In this document: positions 54,079 through 62,601 of the stretch, piece by piece | Position numbering within the stretch: position 1 is the stretch's first letter | Layout: each line of letters opens with the position of its first letter | From: Sphingopyxis indica | GTDB taxonomy: Bacteria > Pseudomonadota > Alphaproteobacteria > Sphingomonadales > Sphingomonadaceae | Assembly (NCBI RefSeq): GCF_900188185.1 | Contig: NZ_FZPA01000003.1 | Location: forward strand, 62,001-126,000 | Length of the DNA stretch: 64,000 nucleotides | Reading direction: 5' to 3' | Notes under the pieces: generated by a model | Databases searched by the model: none | Seen by the model: only the letters and a program-made list of their open reading frames with translations | Told to the model about the DNA's origin: nothing | Made by a program: the position numbers and the translations under genes

Positions 54079-54248
54079 AGCCGGCCCGGATATAAGAAGC
54101 GGCACGGCCGCGCCACTTCAATTGGATAGCGACGAACGAATCCTCGGCAGGGGTGGCCAAATGGCAACAGCGGGTGTGGCGCCATCGTCTGCCGCCACGT
54201 CGCCCGCCACGCGACTTGCCGGAGGATGAGCATCCCATATGCAAGCGA

Positions 54249-54371
54249 CTCTCCCCTCCCGCTTGCGGGCGGGGTTGGGGGTGGGTAGCCACGTCGCAAG
54301 GCTCCACCCCGCTGCGGCTAGCGAGCAAGCTCGCAAGCCTCGCTTCCCCTCCCGCAAGCGGGCGGGGAGGC
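54249..54371. repeat. Intergenic inverted repeat, family E
   Basis: CTCCCCTCCCGCTTGCGGGC at the left pairs with CCCGCAAGCGGGCGGGGAG at the right, and each arm also folds on itself (CCCGCTTGCGGG, CCCGCAAGCGGG). It fills the gap between the MATE gene and the PycTM-like gene, which otherwise holds nothing I recognise. Confidence 0.8.
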
Positions 54372-54412
54372 TGCGACACGCAGCAATCTCATACGCGATT
54401 ACGCACGCCGGC

Positions 54413-54970
54413 CTAAACCAACCGCGCCCATCCCACCGCGAGTTCGATCACGAAGGCGATGAAGGTCAGGGTCAGCCCGACGACGAACAGCCGATAGGCA
54501 TAGCCGAGATAGCGATATTTGCGCCGCGCCAGCACCACGCCATTCTGATAGGTGTCGCGCAGCATCATGTCGTACATGTCCTCTTCGCTGCGCGAACGCG
54601 CCTTGACCGCCGCGATGAACGCCTCCTCCGACATCGCGGAGAAATGGCCGAAGAAGAGAAGGTTGCGCCGCGTATCGCCCTCCGCATCGCCCTCCGCCGG
54701 CATCGACCCGAAGCGCGGCATCACCGCCGAAATCGCGAGCACCGCCGAAAGAAAGGCAAAGGTCGCGAGCACCGCGAGCGGCACCGCCATCGCGCCGCTG
54801 CGCAGCTGCCCCACCGATATGGTGAAGACGACGAAGGTCGCGCCCATCAGGATCGACGCTTTCTGGTCGGCCATCTGCGACAATTGCATCGTCAGTTGCT
54901 GGTTGGTGCGCATCAGATGCACCGCGTTGGACGGAAAGCCCGTCGCGGCCGGTTCGCCTTCATTGCTCAT
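54413..54970 (-). CDS. PycTM-like (DUF5706) membrane protein
   Basis: A 185-residue protein. HLMRTNQQLTMQLSQMADQK then ASILMGATFVVFTISVGQL match the start of the Pycsar-effector transmembrane domain (PF18967): a helix with ADQKA leading into a membrane span. A second span (LAVLATFAFLSAVLAIS) and a C-terminal third (RLFVVGLTLTFIAFVIEL) follow, with a soluble segment between. In Pycsar systems such effectors damage the membrane when a cyclic nucleotide made by a neighbouring cyclase appears. No cyclase gene is adjacent, so it may serve another role. Confidence 0.6.
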   Translation of the reverse strand: MSNEGEPAATGFPSNAVHLMRTNQQLTMQLSQMADQKASILMGATFVVFTISVGQLRSGAMAVPLAVLATFAFLSAVLAISAVMPRFGSMPAEGDAEGDTRRNLLFFGHFSAMSEEAFIAAVKARSRSEEDMYDMMLRDTYQNGVVLARRKYRYLGYAYRLFVVGLTLTFIAFVIELAVGWARLV

Positions 54971-55114
54971 AGGCCAGTCCCCGTTTCGCCCCCATGCGAT
55001 GCCATGTTCGGCGGGTATCGGCAAGATGCTGCCCGATTGCCGCCGCATTCGCTTGCCAATCGGGCAGCGGCGCGGCATGTCCGCGCGCAGTTTTCATTAT
55101 AGGGACGCACCCCC

Positions 55115-55351
55115 ATGAGCACCGCCCTCAAAGAGCAGATTTACGGCCTGATCGCCCCCTTCAACAAGAAGGGCGTCGAGCTGACCGACGCCACCACGTT
55201 CGCGGGCGACCTCGAATGGGACAGCCTGACGGTGATGGATTTCGTTGCCGAGGTCGAGGACAGGTTCGACATCATCATCAGCATGAACCAGCAGGCCGAG
55301 ATCGAAAACGTCGGCCAGTTGGTTGCAGCGGTGGAAAAGCTGCAGGGCTAG
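55115..55351 (+). CDS. Acyl carrier protein for sphingolipid synthesis
   Basis: A 78-residue carrier protein with the phosphopantetheine serine S37 in LEWDSLTVMDFVAEVED. Its location just before serine palmitoyltransferase suggests that it supplies the long-chain acyl group to that enzyme, as in sphingolipid loci of Caulobacter and other sphingolipid makers. A family A repeat lies between the two genes. Confidence 0.88.
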   Translation: MSTALKEQIYGLIAPFNKKGVELTDATTFAGDLEWDSLTVMDFVAEVEDRFDIIISMNQQAEIENVGQLVAAVEKLQG

Positions 55352-55363
55352 TTCAAGGATTCC

Positions 55364-55472
55364 CGTTCGCCCTGAGGAGCCATCGAGCTTGTCGAAATGG
55401 CGTCTCGAAGGGCCTGCCACGGTGCTTCGAGACGGGTCTTCGCCAAGCTCAGCCCCTCCTCAGCACGAACGG
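55364..55472. repeat. Intergenic inverted repeat, family A, copy 2
   Basis: CCCGTTCGCCCTGAGGAG (55364-55381) pairs with CTCCTCAGCACGAACGG (55456-55472) with two mismatches; inner GTCTCGAAG / CTTCGAGAC arms are kept. It sits between the acyl carrier protein and serine palmitoyltransferase genes, inside what is probably one transcript. Confidence 0.85.
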
Positions 55473-55488
55473 ATATGAGAGTATCACC

Positions 55489-56691
55489 ATGACCGACCTC
55501 TTCACCAAATTCGATCCGCTGATCCAGCAGCGCGCCGACCTGCTCGCCACCGGCGTCACCGACCCGTTCAGCCTGGTGATGGAAAAAGTGCTCTCGCCCA
55601 CCGTCGCGATCTGCAACGGGCGCGAAACGATCCTGCTCGGCACCTATAATTATATGGGCATGACCTTCGACGAGGATGTCATCGCCGCCGGCAAGGACGC
55701 GCTCGACAAGTTCGGCAGCGGCACCACCGGCAGCCGCGTTCTCAACGGCACCTATCAGGGGCACAAGGAGGTCGAGGAGGCGCTGAAGGACTTTTATGCC
55801 ATGGATCATGCCATGGTGTTTTCGACGGGCTATCAGGCGAACCTCGGCATTATTTCGACGATCGCCGGCAAGGGCGACTATGTCATCCTCGACATCGACA
55901 GCCATGCGTCGATCTATGACGGCTGCAAGATGGGCGACGCGGAGATCGTCGCCTTCCGCCACAACGACATCGAGGCGCTCGAAAAACGCCTGAAGCGCCT
56001 GCCCGCCGAAGCGGGCAAGCTCGTCGTGCTCGAAGGCGTCTATTCGATGCTCGGCGACGTCGCGCCGCTCAACGAAATGGTACGCATCGCCAAGGAAAAT
56101 GGCGCGATGGTCCTCGTCGACGAAGCGCATTCGATGGGCTTCATCGGCGAACATGGCCGCGGCGTCGCCGAAGCGCAGGGCGTAATCGACGACGTCGACT
56201 TCATCATCGGCACGTTCAGCAAGAGCATCGGCACCGTCGGCGGCTTCTGCGTGTCGAACCATCCGAAGTTCGAGATATTACGGCTCGTCTGCCGCCCCTA
56301 TGTCTTCACCGCCTCGCTGCCGCCGAGCGTCGTCGCCACCGCGGCGACGAGCATCCGCAAGCTGATGCACGGGAGCAACAAGCGCGCGCATCTGTGGGAA
56401 AATTCGAAGACGCTGCACAAGGGCCTCAAGGACCGCGGCTTCACGCTCGGCACCGACGAGCCGCAATCGGCGATCATCGCGGTGATCATGCCCGACCTCG
56501 AAAGGGGCGCCGCGATGTGGGAGGCGCTGCTCGAAGAGGGTCTTTACGTCAACCTTGCCCGCCCGCCGGCGACCCCGGCGGGGATGACGTTGCTGCGCTG
56601 TTCGCTGTGCGCCGAACATTCGTCCGATCAGGTCGGAGAGATATTGTCGCGCTTCGAACGCGCAGGCAAGCGCGTCGGGATTATCGGCTGA
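55489..56691 (+). CDS. spt: Serine palmitoyltransferase
   Basis: A 400-residue soluble homodimeric alpha-oxoamine synthase that condenses serine with an acyl thioester to 3-ketosphinganine, the first step of sphingolipid synthesis. It has LLGTYNYMGMTFDEDV, FGSGTTGSRVLNGTY, D211 and H214 in LVDEAHSMGF and the PLP lysine K245 in GTFSKSIGTVGGF. The length and motifs match the Sphingomonas enzyme. The frame runs upstream without a stop, but the family N-terminus begins at MTDLFTKFDPL. Confidence 0.95.
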   Translation: MTDLFTKFDPLIQQRADLLATGVTDPFSLVMEKVLSPTVAICNGRETILLGTYNYMGMTFDEDVIAAGKDALDKFGSGTTGSRVLNGTYQGHKEVEEALKDFYAMDHAMVFSTGYQANLGIISTIAGKGDYVILDIDSHASIYDGCKMGDAEIVAFRHNDIEALEKRLKRLPAEAGKLVVLEGVYSMLGDVAPLNEMVRIAKENGAMVLVDEAHSMGFIGEHGRGVAEAQGVIDDVDFIIGTFSKSIGTVGGFCVSNHPKFEILRLVCRPYVFTASLPPSVVATAATSIRKLMHGSNKRAHLWENSKTLHKGLKDRGFTLGTDEPQSAIIAVIMPDLERGAAMWEALLEEGLYVNLARPPATPAGMTLLRCSLCAEHSSDQVGEILSRFERAGKRVGIIG

Positions 56692-56804
56692 GCCGGGATT
56701 TCCCGCCGACAAACCGACTCTTTTTCGCGGCGAATTGCGGGACTTGGCCATCGCCGGAATCTTCGCGGCTTTGCGGCACCGGCGATTGCCGGTAAGACGA
56801 GCCG

Positions 56805-58760
56805 GTGTTTGAGCAGGACAGCGACAGCATCGCCGAAGGCCGGCGCCAGCGCTTGCGCTTCTGGCTGACCGCCGGGGTCGGCGCGATTCTGGTCGGCGTC
56901 GTCACCGCGCTCGTGCTGCTGCTGATGCGCGCCAACGACAATTACGACCGCTCGCTCGGCTGGCAGGCGCACAGCCTGGAGGTCATTTCGCAGACGCGCT
57001 CGCTCGATGCCGCGCTCGCGCGCGCCGAGGCGGCGCTCGGGCGCTTCGCGGTCGGGCTTCAGAAAGAAGACGGCCGGATGTTCCAGCAGCAATGGGGCGT
57101 CGCCATGCAATATCTGGGGCTTCTGCAACGCAACGTGCGCGACAATTCGGCGCAGGCCCAGCTCGTCGCGGCGCTGACCGAAGAGCTCAACCAGCGCGGC
57201 GAACAGCTCGGCGACGCGGCGCTCAGCGCTAATTACCGGCAGACCGTCGCCGCCATCTCCAAATATAATGCCGCGGGCCACGATCCGGCGCTCAATCGCA
57301 TCGACAAGCTGGTGACCCAGCTGATCCGCGACGAGCGCGCGTTGCTCGCGCAGCGCAACCGCATCGCGGCATCGGACCGCGCCAGCCTCAATCAGGCGAT
57401 TCTGATGTTCTCCTTGCTCGGTGCGGCGGCGGCGGTCGTCGCGATCGGCGCGACCTTTTCGCTGCTGCGCGCCGAAAGCGAACGCCGTCTCGCGCGGCGT
57501 GAACAGCTCGCCGAAAGCGACCGCGCGATGGAGCTGGAGGCGGCGGTCGTCGCGCGCACCGCCGAACTCGCCGACGCCAACGAGGCGCTGCGCAGCGAGA
57601 TGAGCGAGCGCGAGACCGCCGAGGCGCGGCTGCGGCAGGCGCAGAAGATGGAGGCGGTGGGCCAGCTCACCGGCGGTATCGCGCATGATTTCAACAATAT
57701 GCTCGCGGTGGTCGTCGGCGGGCTCGAACTCGCGCAGCGCTGGCTGACCGAGGCGCCCGACAAGGCCGAGCGGCATATCCGCAACGCGCTCGACGGCGCC
57801 AACCGTGCCGCCGATCTGACGCGGCGCCTGCTGACCTTTGCCCGCGCCGAACCCGCCCGCCCCGAAATGACCGACATCGACGATTGCATCCAGGGCTTTT
57901 CGGAGCTGATGGCGCGGACGATCGGCGACCGGATCGCGCTGACGCTCGACCTCAACGCGGCGGGCCTGCGCTGCCGGATCGACCGCCAGCAGTTCGAAAA
58001 TGCGCTGCTCAACCTCGCGGTCAACGCGCGCGACGCGATGGAGGGGCGCGGGTCGCTGACGATCCGCACGCTGCGCGACGAAGAAGAGGAAAGCGCGGCG
58101 CTCGCGGTGCAGGTGATCGACACCGGCTGCGGCATGTCTCCCGAGGTGATCGAGCGCGTCTTCGACCCCTTCTACACCACCAAGCCCGTCGGTCAGGGCA
58201 CGGGGCTGGGGATGAGCCAGGTCTTCGCTTTTTGCCGCCAGTCGGGAGGCGAGGTGCAGATACATTCGACCGAGGGCGAAGGCACGAGCGTCGCGATGCT
58301 GCTGCCCGTCGCGCGGGCGCACGACGCGGCCGACGCCGACGACACCGCCACCGTTGTCCCGGCGACGGTGCCTGGGCACGCACTCGACATTTTGGTGGTC
58401 GAGGACGATCGCCGCGTTCTCGCCGCGACGGTCGATGCGGTGAACGAACTCGGCCACACTGCGGTCGCCTGCCCCGATCCGCTGCAAGCCGAAGCGATGG
58501 TCGAGAAGCATGGCGGGTTCGACCTCGTCCTGTCCGACGTGCTGATGCCCGCGCTGACGGGGCCGGAAATGATCGCGCGGCTGAAGGCAAGGTGGCCGAA
58601 TCTGTCGGTGCTGTTCGTCACCGGCTATGCAGGCGACGCAAGCGAGCTTGCGAGCTTCGGCGACCATGACGTGCTGCGCAAACCCTTCACCCTCGCCGCG
58701 CTCGACCAGGCGATCCAGCGCAGCGGCAGCCCCCGCGAAGGCACGCGGCTGGCGAGTTAA
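56805..58760 (+). CDS. Hybrid sensor histidine kinase with receiver domain
   Basis: A 651-residue membrane protein starting with GTG. Two transmembrane helices (about 20-40 and 190-212) enclose a CHASE3-like periplasmic helical domain. A coiled coil (ELADANEALRSEMSERETAE) leads to the HisKA region with the phospho-His H294 in GGIAHDFNNMLAVVVGG. The ATPase domain has FENALLNLAVNARDAM and DTGCGMSPEV, GQGTGLGMSQV. A C-terminal receiver has its Asp at 578 in LVLSDVLMP. It resembles blue-light/PAS-type HWE-unrelated hybrid kinases but has no sensory PAS. No partner regulator is nearby. Its stop overlaps that of the convergent gene (TTAA). Confidence 0.92.
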   Translation: MFEQDSDSIAEGRRQRLRFWLTAGVGAILVGVVTALVLLLMRANDNYDRSLGWQAHSLEVISQTRSLDAALARAEAALGRFAVGLQKEDGRMFQQQWGVAMQYLGLLQRNVRDNSAQAQLVAALTEELNQRGEQLGDAALSANYRQTVAAISKYNAAGHDPALNRIDKLVTQLIRDERALLAQRNRIAASDRASLNQAILMFSLLGAAAAVVAIGATFSLLRAESERRLARREQLAESDRAMELEAAVVARTAELADANEALRSEMSERETAEARLRQAQKMEAVGQLTGGIAHDFNNMLAVVVGGLELAQRWLTEAPDKAERHIRNALDGANRAADLTRRLLTFARAEPARPEMTDIDDCIQGFSELMARTIGDRIALTLDLNAAGLRCRIDRQQFENALLNLAVNARDAMEGRGSLTIRTLRDEEEESAALAVQVIDTGCGMSPEVIERVFDPFYTTKPVGQGTGLGMSQVFAFCRQSGGEVQIHSTEGEGTSVAMLLPVARAHDAADADDTATVVPATVPGHALDILVVEDDRRVLAATVDAVNELGHTAVACPDPLQAEAMVEKHGGFDLVLSDVLMPALTGPEMIARLKARWPNLSVLFVTGYAGDASELASFGDHDVLRKPFTLAALDQAIQRSGSPREGTRLAS

Positions 58761-59740
58761 CGGATCGCGCCGCTCTTCACCAGGCGCGGAACGAGGGTCA
58801 GTGCGGCGACGAGCGGCCAGCGGCGCTGCCAGGGCTTGATCTCGATCCGGGTGCCGGCGTGGCGATTGATCTTCCACGCGAGATAGTCGATGCCGCCGGC
58901 GTAGGTGAAGGCCGCTTTCGCCAGCCGCACGATGCTGAGCGCCTTGCCCTCGATCCGCCGGCGCGTCCAGCCGCCGCTGCGTGCGCGCGCCGGAATCGCG
59001 GCGGCGACCGCGGCGGCGAAACGCGCATAGCGTTCGGGTTCGGCGTCGACGACCGATTGCGCACGATTGCTGCGCTCGGCGCGAAGCTCGACCGAATAGG
59101 TCAGCGAAAAAGCGCGGCGCCACCAGTCGAGCGGGGTTTCGCCCGCGACCTTCCCCGCCGCGGCGAGCAGGGTCGGCGCGGCGCGCGCGACCGCGGCGAT
59201 CGCGCGGTCCCTTGCCGTATCGTCGACCGCCCAGACGAGCCGCGACGGCTGCGCGAAGCGCGCCCAGACCGACACGTTGCGCGTTTCGGGACCGTTCAGC
59301 CGGTCGAAATCACCTTCGCTGAGCACCGCATATTTGGCGATCAGCCCGTCGTGCTCGAAGGGAAAGACATTGGGCGGGATCAGCCGGTTGGCGAGCGCGA
59401 GCCAGCGCCGGTCATAGGCGTCGCCATAGTCCGAGACGATCAGGTAGAAATCGAGCATCAGCCCGTCGAGCGCGCTTTCGCGCAGACAGCTGCCATAGAA
59501 AAGCACCGCGCGCGCGCTGGCCGGATATTGGGCGGCGATCGCGCGGGCCATCGCCGCGACGCGCGGATCGACGGGGGTCGACAATTCCTCGCGGACCAGC
59601 TGCGTCAGTTTACCCGCATCCCCGAGCGAAGACGAGGGGCTCATTCGAGCGAAGCGAGAATTCTCACCGGGCCTCGGCTGCGCTCGGCCGGCCCCCTCGT
59701 CTTCGCTCGGGGATGCAGGGGAAAGGATAGGACCACGCAT
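58757..59740 (-). CDS. Nucleotidyltransferase-fold protein, Tam41-like (possible CDP-diacylglycerol synthase)
   Basis: A 327-residue protein. From about residue 45 (LTQLVREELSTPVDPRV) it looks native: AVLFYGSCLRES and LMLDFYLIVSDYGDAY give the GS...D of a nucleotidyltransferase, and KYAVLSEGDFDRL, then WARFAQPSRLVW, recall the mitochondrial CDP-DAG synthase Tam41. It follows a diacylglycerol-kinase-like gene by 15 bases, which agrees with phosphatidic-acid metabolism. The first 43 residues are encoded by a family B repeat, so the N-terminus is odd; translation from GAGGCGAGG and ATG at 59740 is possible, as is a start inside the repeat at 59644. Confidence 0.55.
   Translation of the reverse strand: MRGPILSPASPSEDEGAGRAQPRPGENSRFARMSPSSSLGDAGKLTQLVREELSTPVDPRVAAMARAIAAQYPASARAVLFYGSCLRESALDGLMLDFYLIVSDYGDAYDRRWLALANRLIPPNVFPFEHDGLIAKYAVLSEGDFDRLNGPETRNVSVWARFAQPSRLVWAVDDTARDRAIAAVARAAPTLLAAAGKVAGETPLDWWRRAFSLTYSVELRAERSNRAQSVVDAEPERYARFAAAVAAAIPARARSGGWTRRRIEGKALSIVRLAKAAFTYAGGIDYLAWKINRHAGTRIEIKPWQRRWPLVAALTLVPRLVKSGAIR
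59616..59716. repeat. Inverted repeat, family B, copy 3, within the 5' end of a gene
   Basis: Perfect 24-bp arms at 59616-59639 and 59693-59716 (core CCCCGAGCGAAGACGAGGGG). Unlike the other copies it overlaps an open reading frame: the minus-strand frame of the nucleotidyltransferase-like gene crosses it without a stop. Confidence 0.85.
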
Positions 59741-59755
59741 TGGCGAAACCTCGCC

Positions 59756-60727
59756 TCAGGCTGCGAGGCGCAGGAAGGGCACCGGCTGGGTCGAGGTCAG
59801 GATGATCGGCTTGCCGCCCTGCGCCTCGAAAATCTCGCCGTCGAGGATGACGTTCGAGCGCTTGCCCTCGATGCGTATCTCGTCGCCTTGCTGAAAATGG
59901 ACGCCGGCGAGTTCATGTTGGCCGAGCGTCCCGCGCCAGGTCGCGCCGAGCATACGAAAGAGCGCGCCGACATTGCTTTCGGTCGCGAGCAATTTCATGT
60001 GACCGCCCGCGCCAGGCTTGTCGTTGGTGCGGATCGAAAGCAGCAGCTTCTCCAGCGTCGTGACGATCAGCAGCGAGAATTTGCCCTTGAATTCGCCCTG
60101 ACGGATCAGCGACACGGTCATCGCCTCGGGCTTGGGCGGCAGCCGCCCGCCACCCACGCCGAACAAAATCGCGAACAGGGCGAGCATCGCCGCCAGGAAA
60201 TGCGATACGCCGTTCGGCAGGCCGAGCGGATAGATGCGATTCCGGCAATAAAGCATCACATCGGCAAGATAGGCGCCGCCCAGAAACATGCCGAGCACCG
60301 GCCGCTCGCCGCCGCTGTCGAGCGCGATCAGCTGGCGCTCGATCACATGATCGTCGATATGGCCGCTTCCGACCAGCTCGACCACGCGCTCGAGCGCCTT
60401 GATCGGATCGCCGGCGGCGCCGAGGTCGAGCGCGATCAAATTGGTCTTGCCGTTGGGCAGCACCGCGACGGGCGGCGGCGAGCCGCCGAAATGGCCGCCC
60501 GAATAGAGCTCGGTCAGCGCCGCCTGGACGGTGCCGTCGCCGCCGTTGATCGCGACGACGCGCGGGGACACCATCGCGATCGTGCGGATCGCTTCGCCGA
60601 TCTGGTCGACATGTTCGACCTCATAGTGGAAGATGTCGGGGTGCGCGGCGCAATATTCGCGGACCCTCGGCAGAAGGGCGCGGTTCCCCGTCGAGCGGGG
60701 GTTGGAAAGAAGCGCTACGCTGGCCAC
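59756..60727 (-). CDS. Diacylglycerol kinase catalytic-domain protein (lipid kinase)
   Basis: A 323-residue enzyme of the DAGK/YegS/LCB5 family. VALLSNPRSTGNR at the start, the nucleotide loop INGGDGTVQAALTEL near residue 63, and PPVAVLPNGKTNLIALDLG are diagnostic. It phosphorylates diacylglycerol, or in sphingolipid makers possibly a sphingoid base. The GTG at 60727 follows GGAGGGCA. It is the middle gene of the unit DUF2141-lipid kinase-nucleotidyltransferase. Confidence 0.85.
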   Translation of the reverse strand: MASVALLSNPRSTGNRALLPRVREYCAAHPDIFHYEVEHVDQIGEAIRTIAMVSPRVVAINGGDGTVQAALTELYSGGHFGGSPPPVAVLPNGKTNLIALDLGAAGDPIKALERVVELVGSGHIDDHVIERQLIALDSGGERPVLGMFLGGAYLADVMLYCRNRIYPLGLPNGVSHFLAAMLALFAILFGVGGGRLPPKPEAMTVSLIRQGEFKGKFSLLIVTTLEKLLLSIRTNDKPGAGGHMKLLATESNVGALFRMLGATWRGTLGQHELAGVHFQQGDEIRIEGKRSNVILDGEIFEAQGGKPIILTSTQPVPFLRLAA

Positions 60728-60744
60728 TGCCCTCCGGAGCCTCC

Positions 60745-61260
60745 TTAATCGACCGGCTCGAAAGAGAGGCCGCTGACATAGTTGAGTGTCACCGGCACGC
60801 GCTTCGTCGAGCCGCCGACCGCGAAGCTGACCTCGCCGAGCTTCGGCTTCCGCTTGAAGATGAAATCGGTGACCTTCATGTCGGGATTGCCCGACAGGCC
60901 GCCGCCGTCGCTGCGATCCGACTTGCCGTTGCCGTTCAGGTCGTGGCGCACCGAAATGACGTAATTGCCCGGCTGCTTGACCGGCACGCAGACCTGCATC
61001 GCGCCCGAGCCGGTCACCGGCACATCGACGCGATCGAGCCATTTGCGCTTTTCGAGATAGCTTTTGTCGGCGTTGTAGACCTGAACGCGCAGCGTCCCCG
61101 TGCGCGCCTTGAAACCATGCACGTCGACCAGCACCGCGGTCGCATTCCTGTTGCACAGATGCGCGGCCGGACCCAGCGTGGCGCCCTGCGCCGCGACGGG
61201 CGCGATCAGCGCTCCGGCAGCACCGGCGGCGAGTATCCCGGCGAAAAACATTTTCGACAT
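60745..61260 (-). CDS. DUF2141 family secreted protein
   Basis: A 171-residue exported protein (signal peptide MSKMFFAGILAAGAAGALIAPVAAQ). The mature part is a beta-sandwich with VDVHGFKARTGTLRVQVYNA, and near the end VRHDLNGNGKSDRSDGG, the Asp-rich, calcium-loop-like motif that marks DUF2141, followed by KVTDFIFKRKPKLGEVSF. The function of the family is unknown; it is often found beside outer-membrane or lipid genes. A GAGG-containing site precedes the ATG. It is divergent from lptF. Confidence 0.85.
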   Translation of the reverse strand: MSKMFFAGILAAGAAGALIAPVAAQGATLGPAAHLCNRNATAVLVDVHGFKARTGTLRVQVYNADKSYLEKRKWLDRVDVPVTGSGAMQVCVPVKQPGNYVISVRHDLNGNGKSDRSDGGGLSGNPDMKVTDFIFKRKPKLGEVSFAVGGSTKRVPVTLNYVSGLSFEPVD

Positions 61261-61392
61261 GACCTCAATACCTCCAGAGGTTATAGCCACGCCAGTCGCG
61301 CCGATGCGCGCGCCGACATGGGTCCCTGTCGCCCTTGAATCGGCATATCGGAAACCTTTGCGGCCAAATCATGGTGATGGGGCGACGAAAGC

Positions 61393-62601
61393 TTGAACAG
61401 ACTACCCGCCATCGACCGCTATATCGCGCGGCTCATCTTCTTTCCCATGCTCGGCACGCTCGTCCTTTCGGCGATGCTGCTGGTGCTCGAAAAGATGCTG
61501 CGCCTGTTCGATTTCGTCGCGACCGAGGGCGGGCCGGTCAGCGTCGTGTGGCGGATGCTGGCGAATCTGATCCCCGAATATCTCTCGCTCGGCATTCCGA
61601 TCGGGCTGATGCTCGGCATCCTCCTGGCCTTCCGCCGCCTCGCGACGTCGAGCGAGCTCGACGTGCTGCGCGGCGTGGGGATGAGCTTCGGGCGGCTGAT
61701 GCGGATGCCCTATGTCTTCGCTTTCGCGCTCGCGCTGCTCAACCTCGCGATCGTCGGCTTCATCCAGCCCTATGCGCGCTATGCCTATGAAGGCTTGCAG
61801 TTCGAGCTGCGGTCGGGCGCGCTCGGCGCGTCGATCAAGGTCGGCGAATTCACCAAGCTCGGCAGCCGGATGACCTTGCGCATCGAACAGAGCTTCGACG
61901 ACGGGCGCAGCTTGCGCGGCATTTTCGTGCGCGGCGAGAATGACGACGGCCAGGCGGTGTCGGCGACCGCGGCGCAGGGCCAGTTCCTTGCGACCGACGA
62001 CCCGAACACGATCATCCTGCGGCTGACCAAGGGGGTGTTGATCCACGAATCGCCCAAATTCCCGGTGCCGCGCGTCCTGACCTTCGACAATCACGATCTG
62101 CCGATCCCGCTCCCCAAGATCGAGGCGTTCCGCACCCGCGGCGGCGGCGACCGCGAATTGACGATTCCCGAGCTGTTCGTCGTCGGGCGCGACAAGAGCG
62201 AACCGCTCGCGACACGGCTCGAAACGCGCGCCAATTTCCATTTCCGCATCGTCGAGGTCGCCTCGATGTTCCTGATCCCGCTGCTCGCGGTCGCGCTCGC
62301 GATCCCGCCCAAGCGCTCGACGTCGGCGCTCGGCGTCTTCCTGTCGATCGTCATTCTGGTGACGCAGCACAAGATCAACCAATATGCCGAGGATATGGGC
62401 GCGCGCGGCACCGTCGATCCGATCATCGCGCTATGGGTGCCCTTCCTGCTCTTCGCGGCGCTCGCGATCTGGATGTATTACACGCTCGCGCACGTCCCCG
62501 GCGGCCAGCCGATCGGCGCGCTCGAGCGCGTCGCCGCCAAGGCGGGGCAGCGCGTCAAGGCGCTGTTCAACGTCTTTGGCCGCAAGCAGAAACCCGCCTG
62601 A
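61393..62601 (+). CDS. lptF: LPS export ABC permease LptF
   Basis: A 402-residue inner-membrane permease of the LptBFG complex that extracts LPS (or glycosphingolipid in LPS-free sphingomonads) for transport to the outer membrane. It has the YjgP/YjgQ layout: IDRYIARLIFFPMLGTLVL at the N-terminus, SLGIPIGLMLGILLAFRRLA, a periplasmic beta-jelly-roll, then three more helices. The start codon is TTG. It overlaps lptG by one base (TGATG). Confidence 0.92.
   Translation: MNRLPAIDRYIARLIFFPMLGTLVLSAMLLVLEKMLRLFDFVATEGGPVSVVWRMLANLIPEYLSLGIPIGLMLGILLAFRRLATSSELDVLRGVGMSFGRLMRMPYVFAFALALLNLAIVGFIQPYARYAYEGLQFELRSGALGASIKVGEFTKLGSRMTLRIEQSFDDGRSLRGIFVRGENDDGQAVSATAAQGQFLATDDPNTIILRLTKGVLIHESPKFPVPRVLTFDNHDLPIPLPKIEAFRTRGGGDRELTIPELFVVGRDKSEPLATRLETRANFHFRIVEVASMFLIPLLAVALAIPPKRSTSALGVFLSIVILVTQHKINQYAEDMGARGTVDPIIALWVPFLLFAALAIWMYYTLAHVPGGQPIGALERVAAKAGQRVKALFNVFGRKQKPA

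Noticed and set aside
56692..56804. Small gene or terminator in the gap before the hybrid kinase
   Set aside because: There is only a weak ATCGCCGG/CCGGCGAT inverted repeat and no open frame with a start signal.
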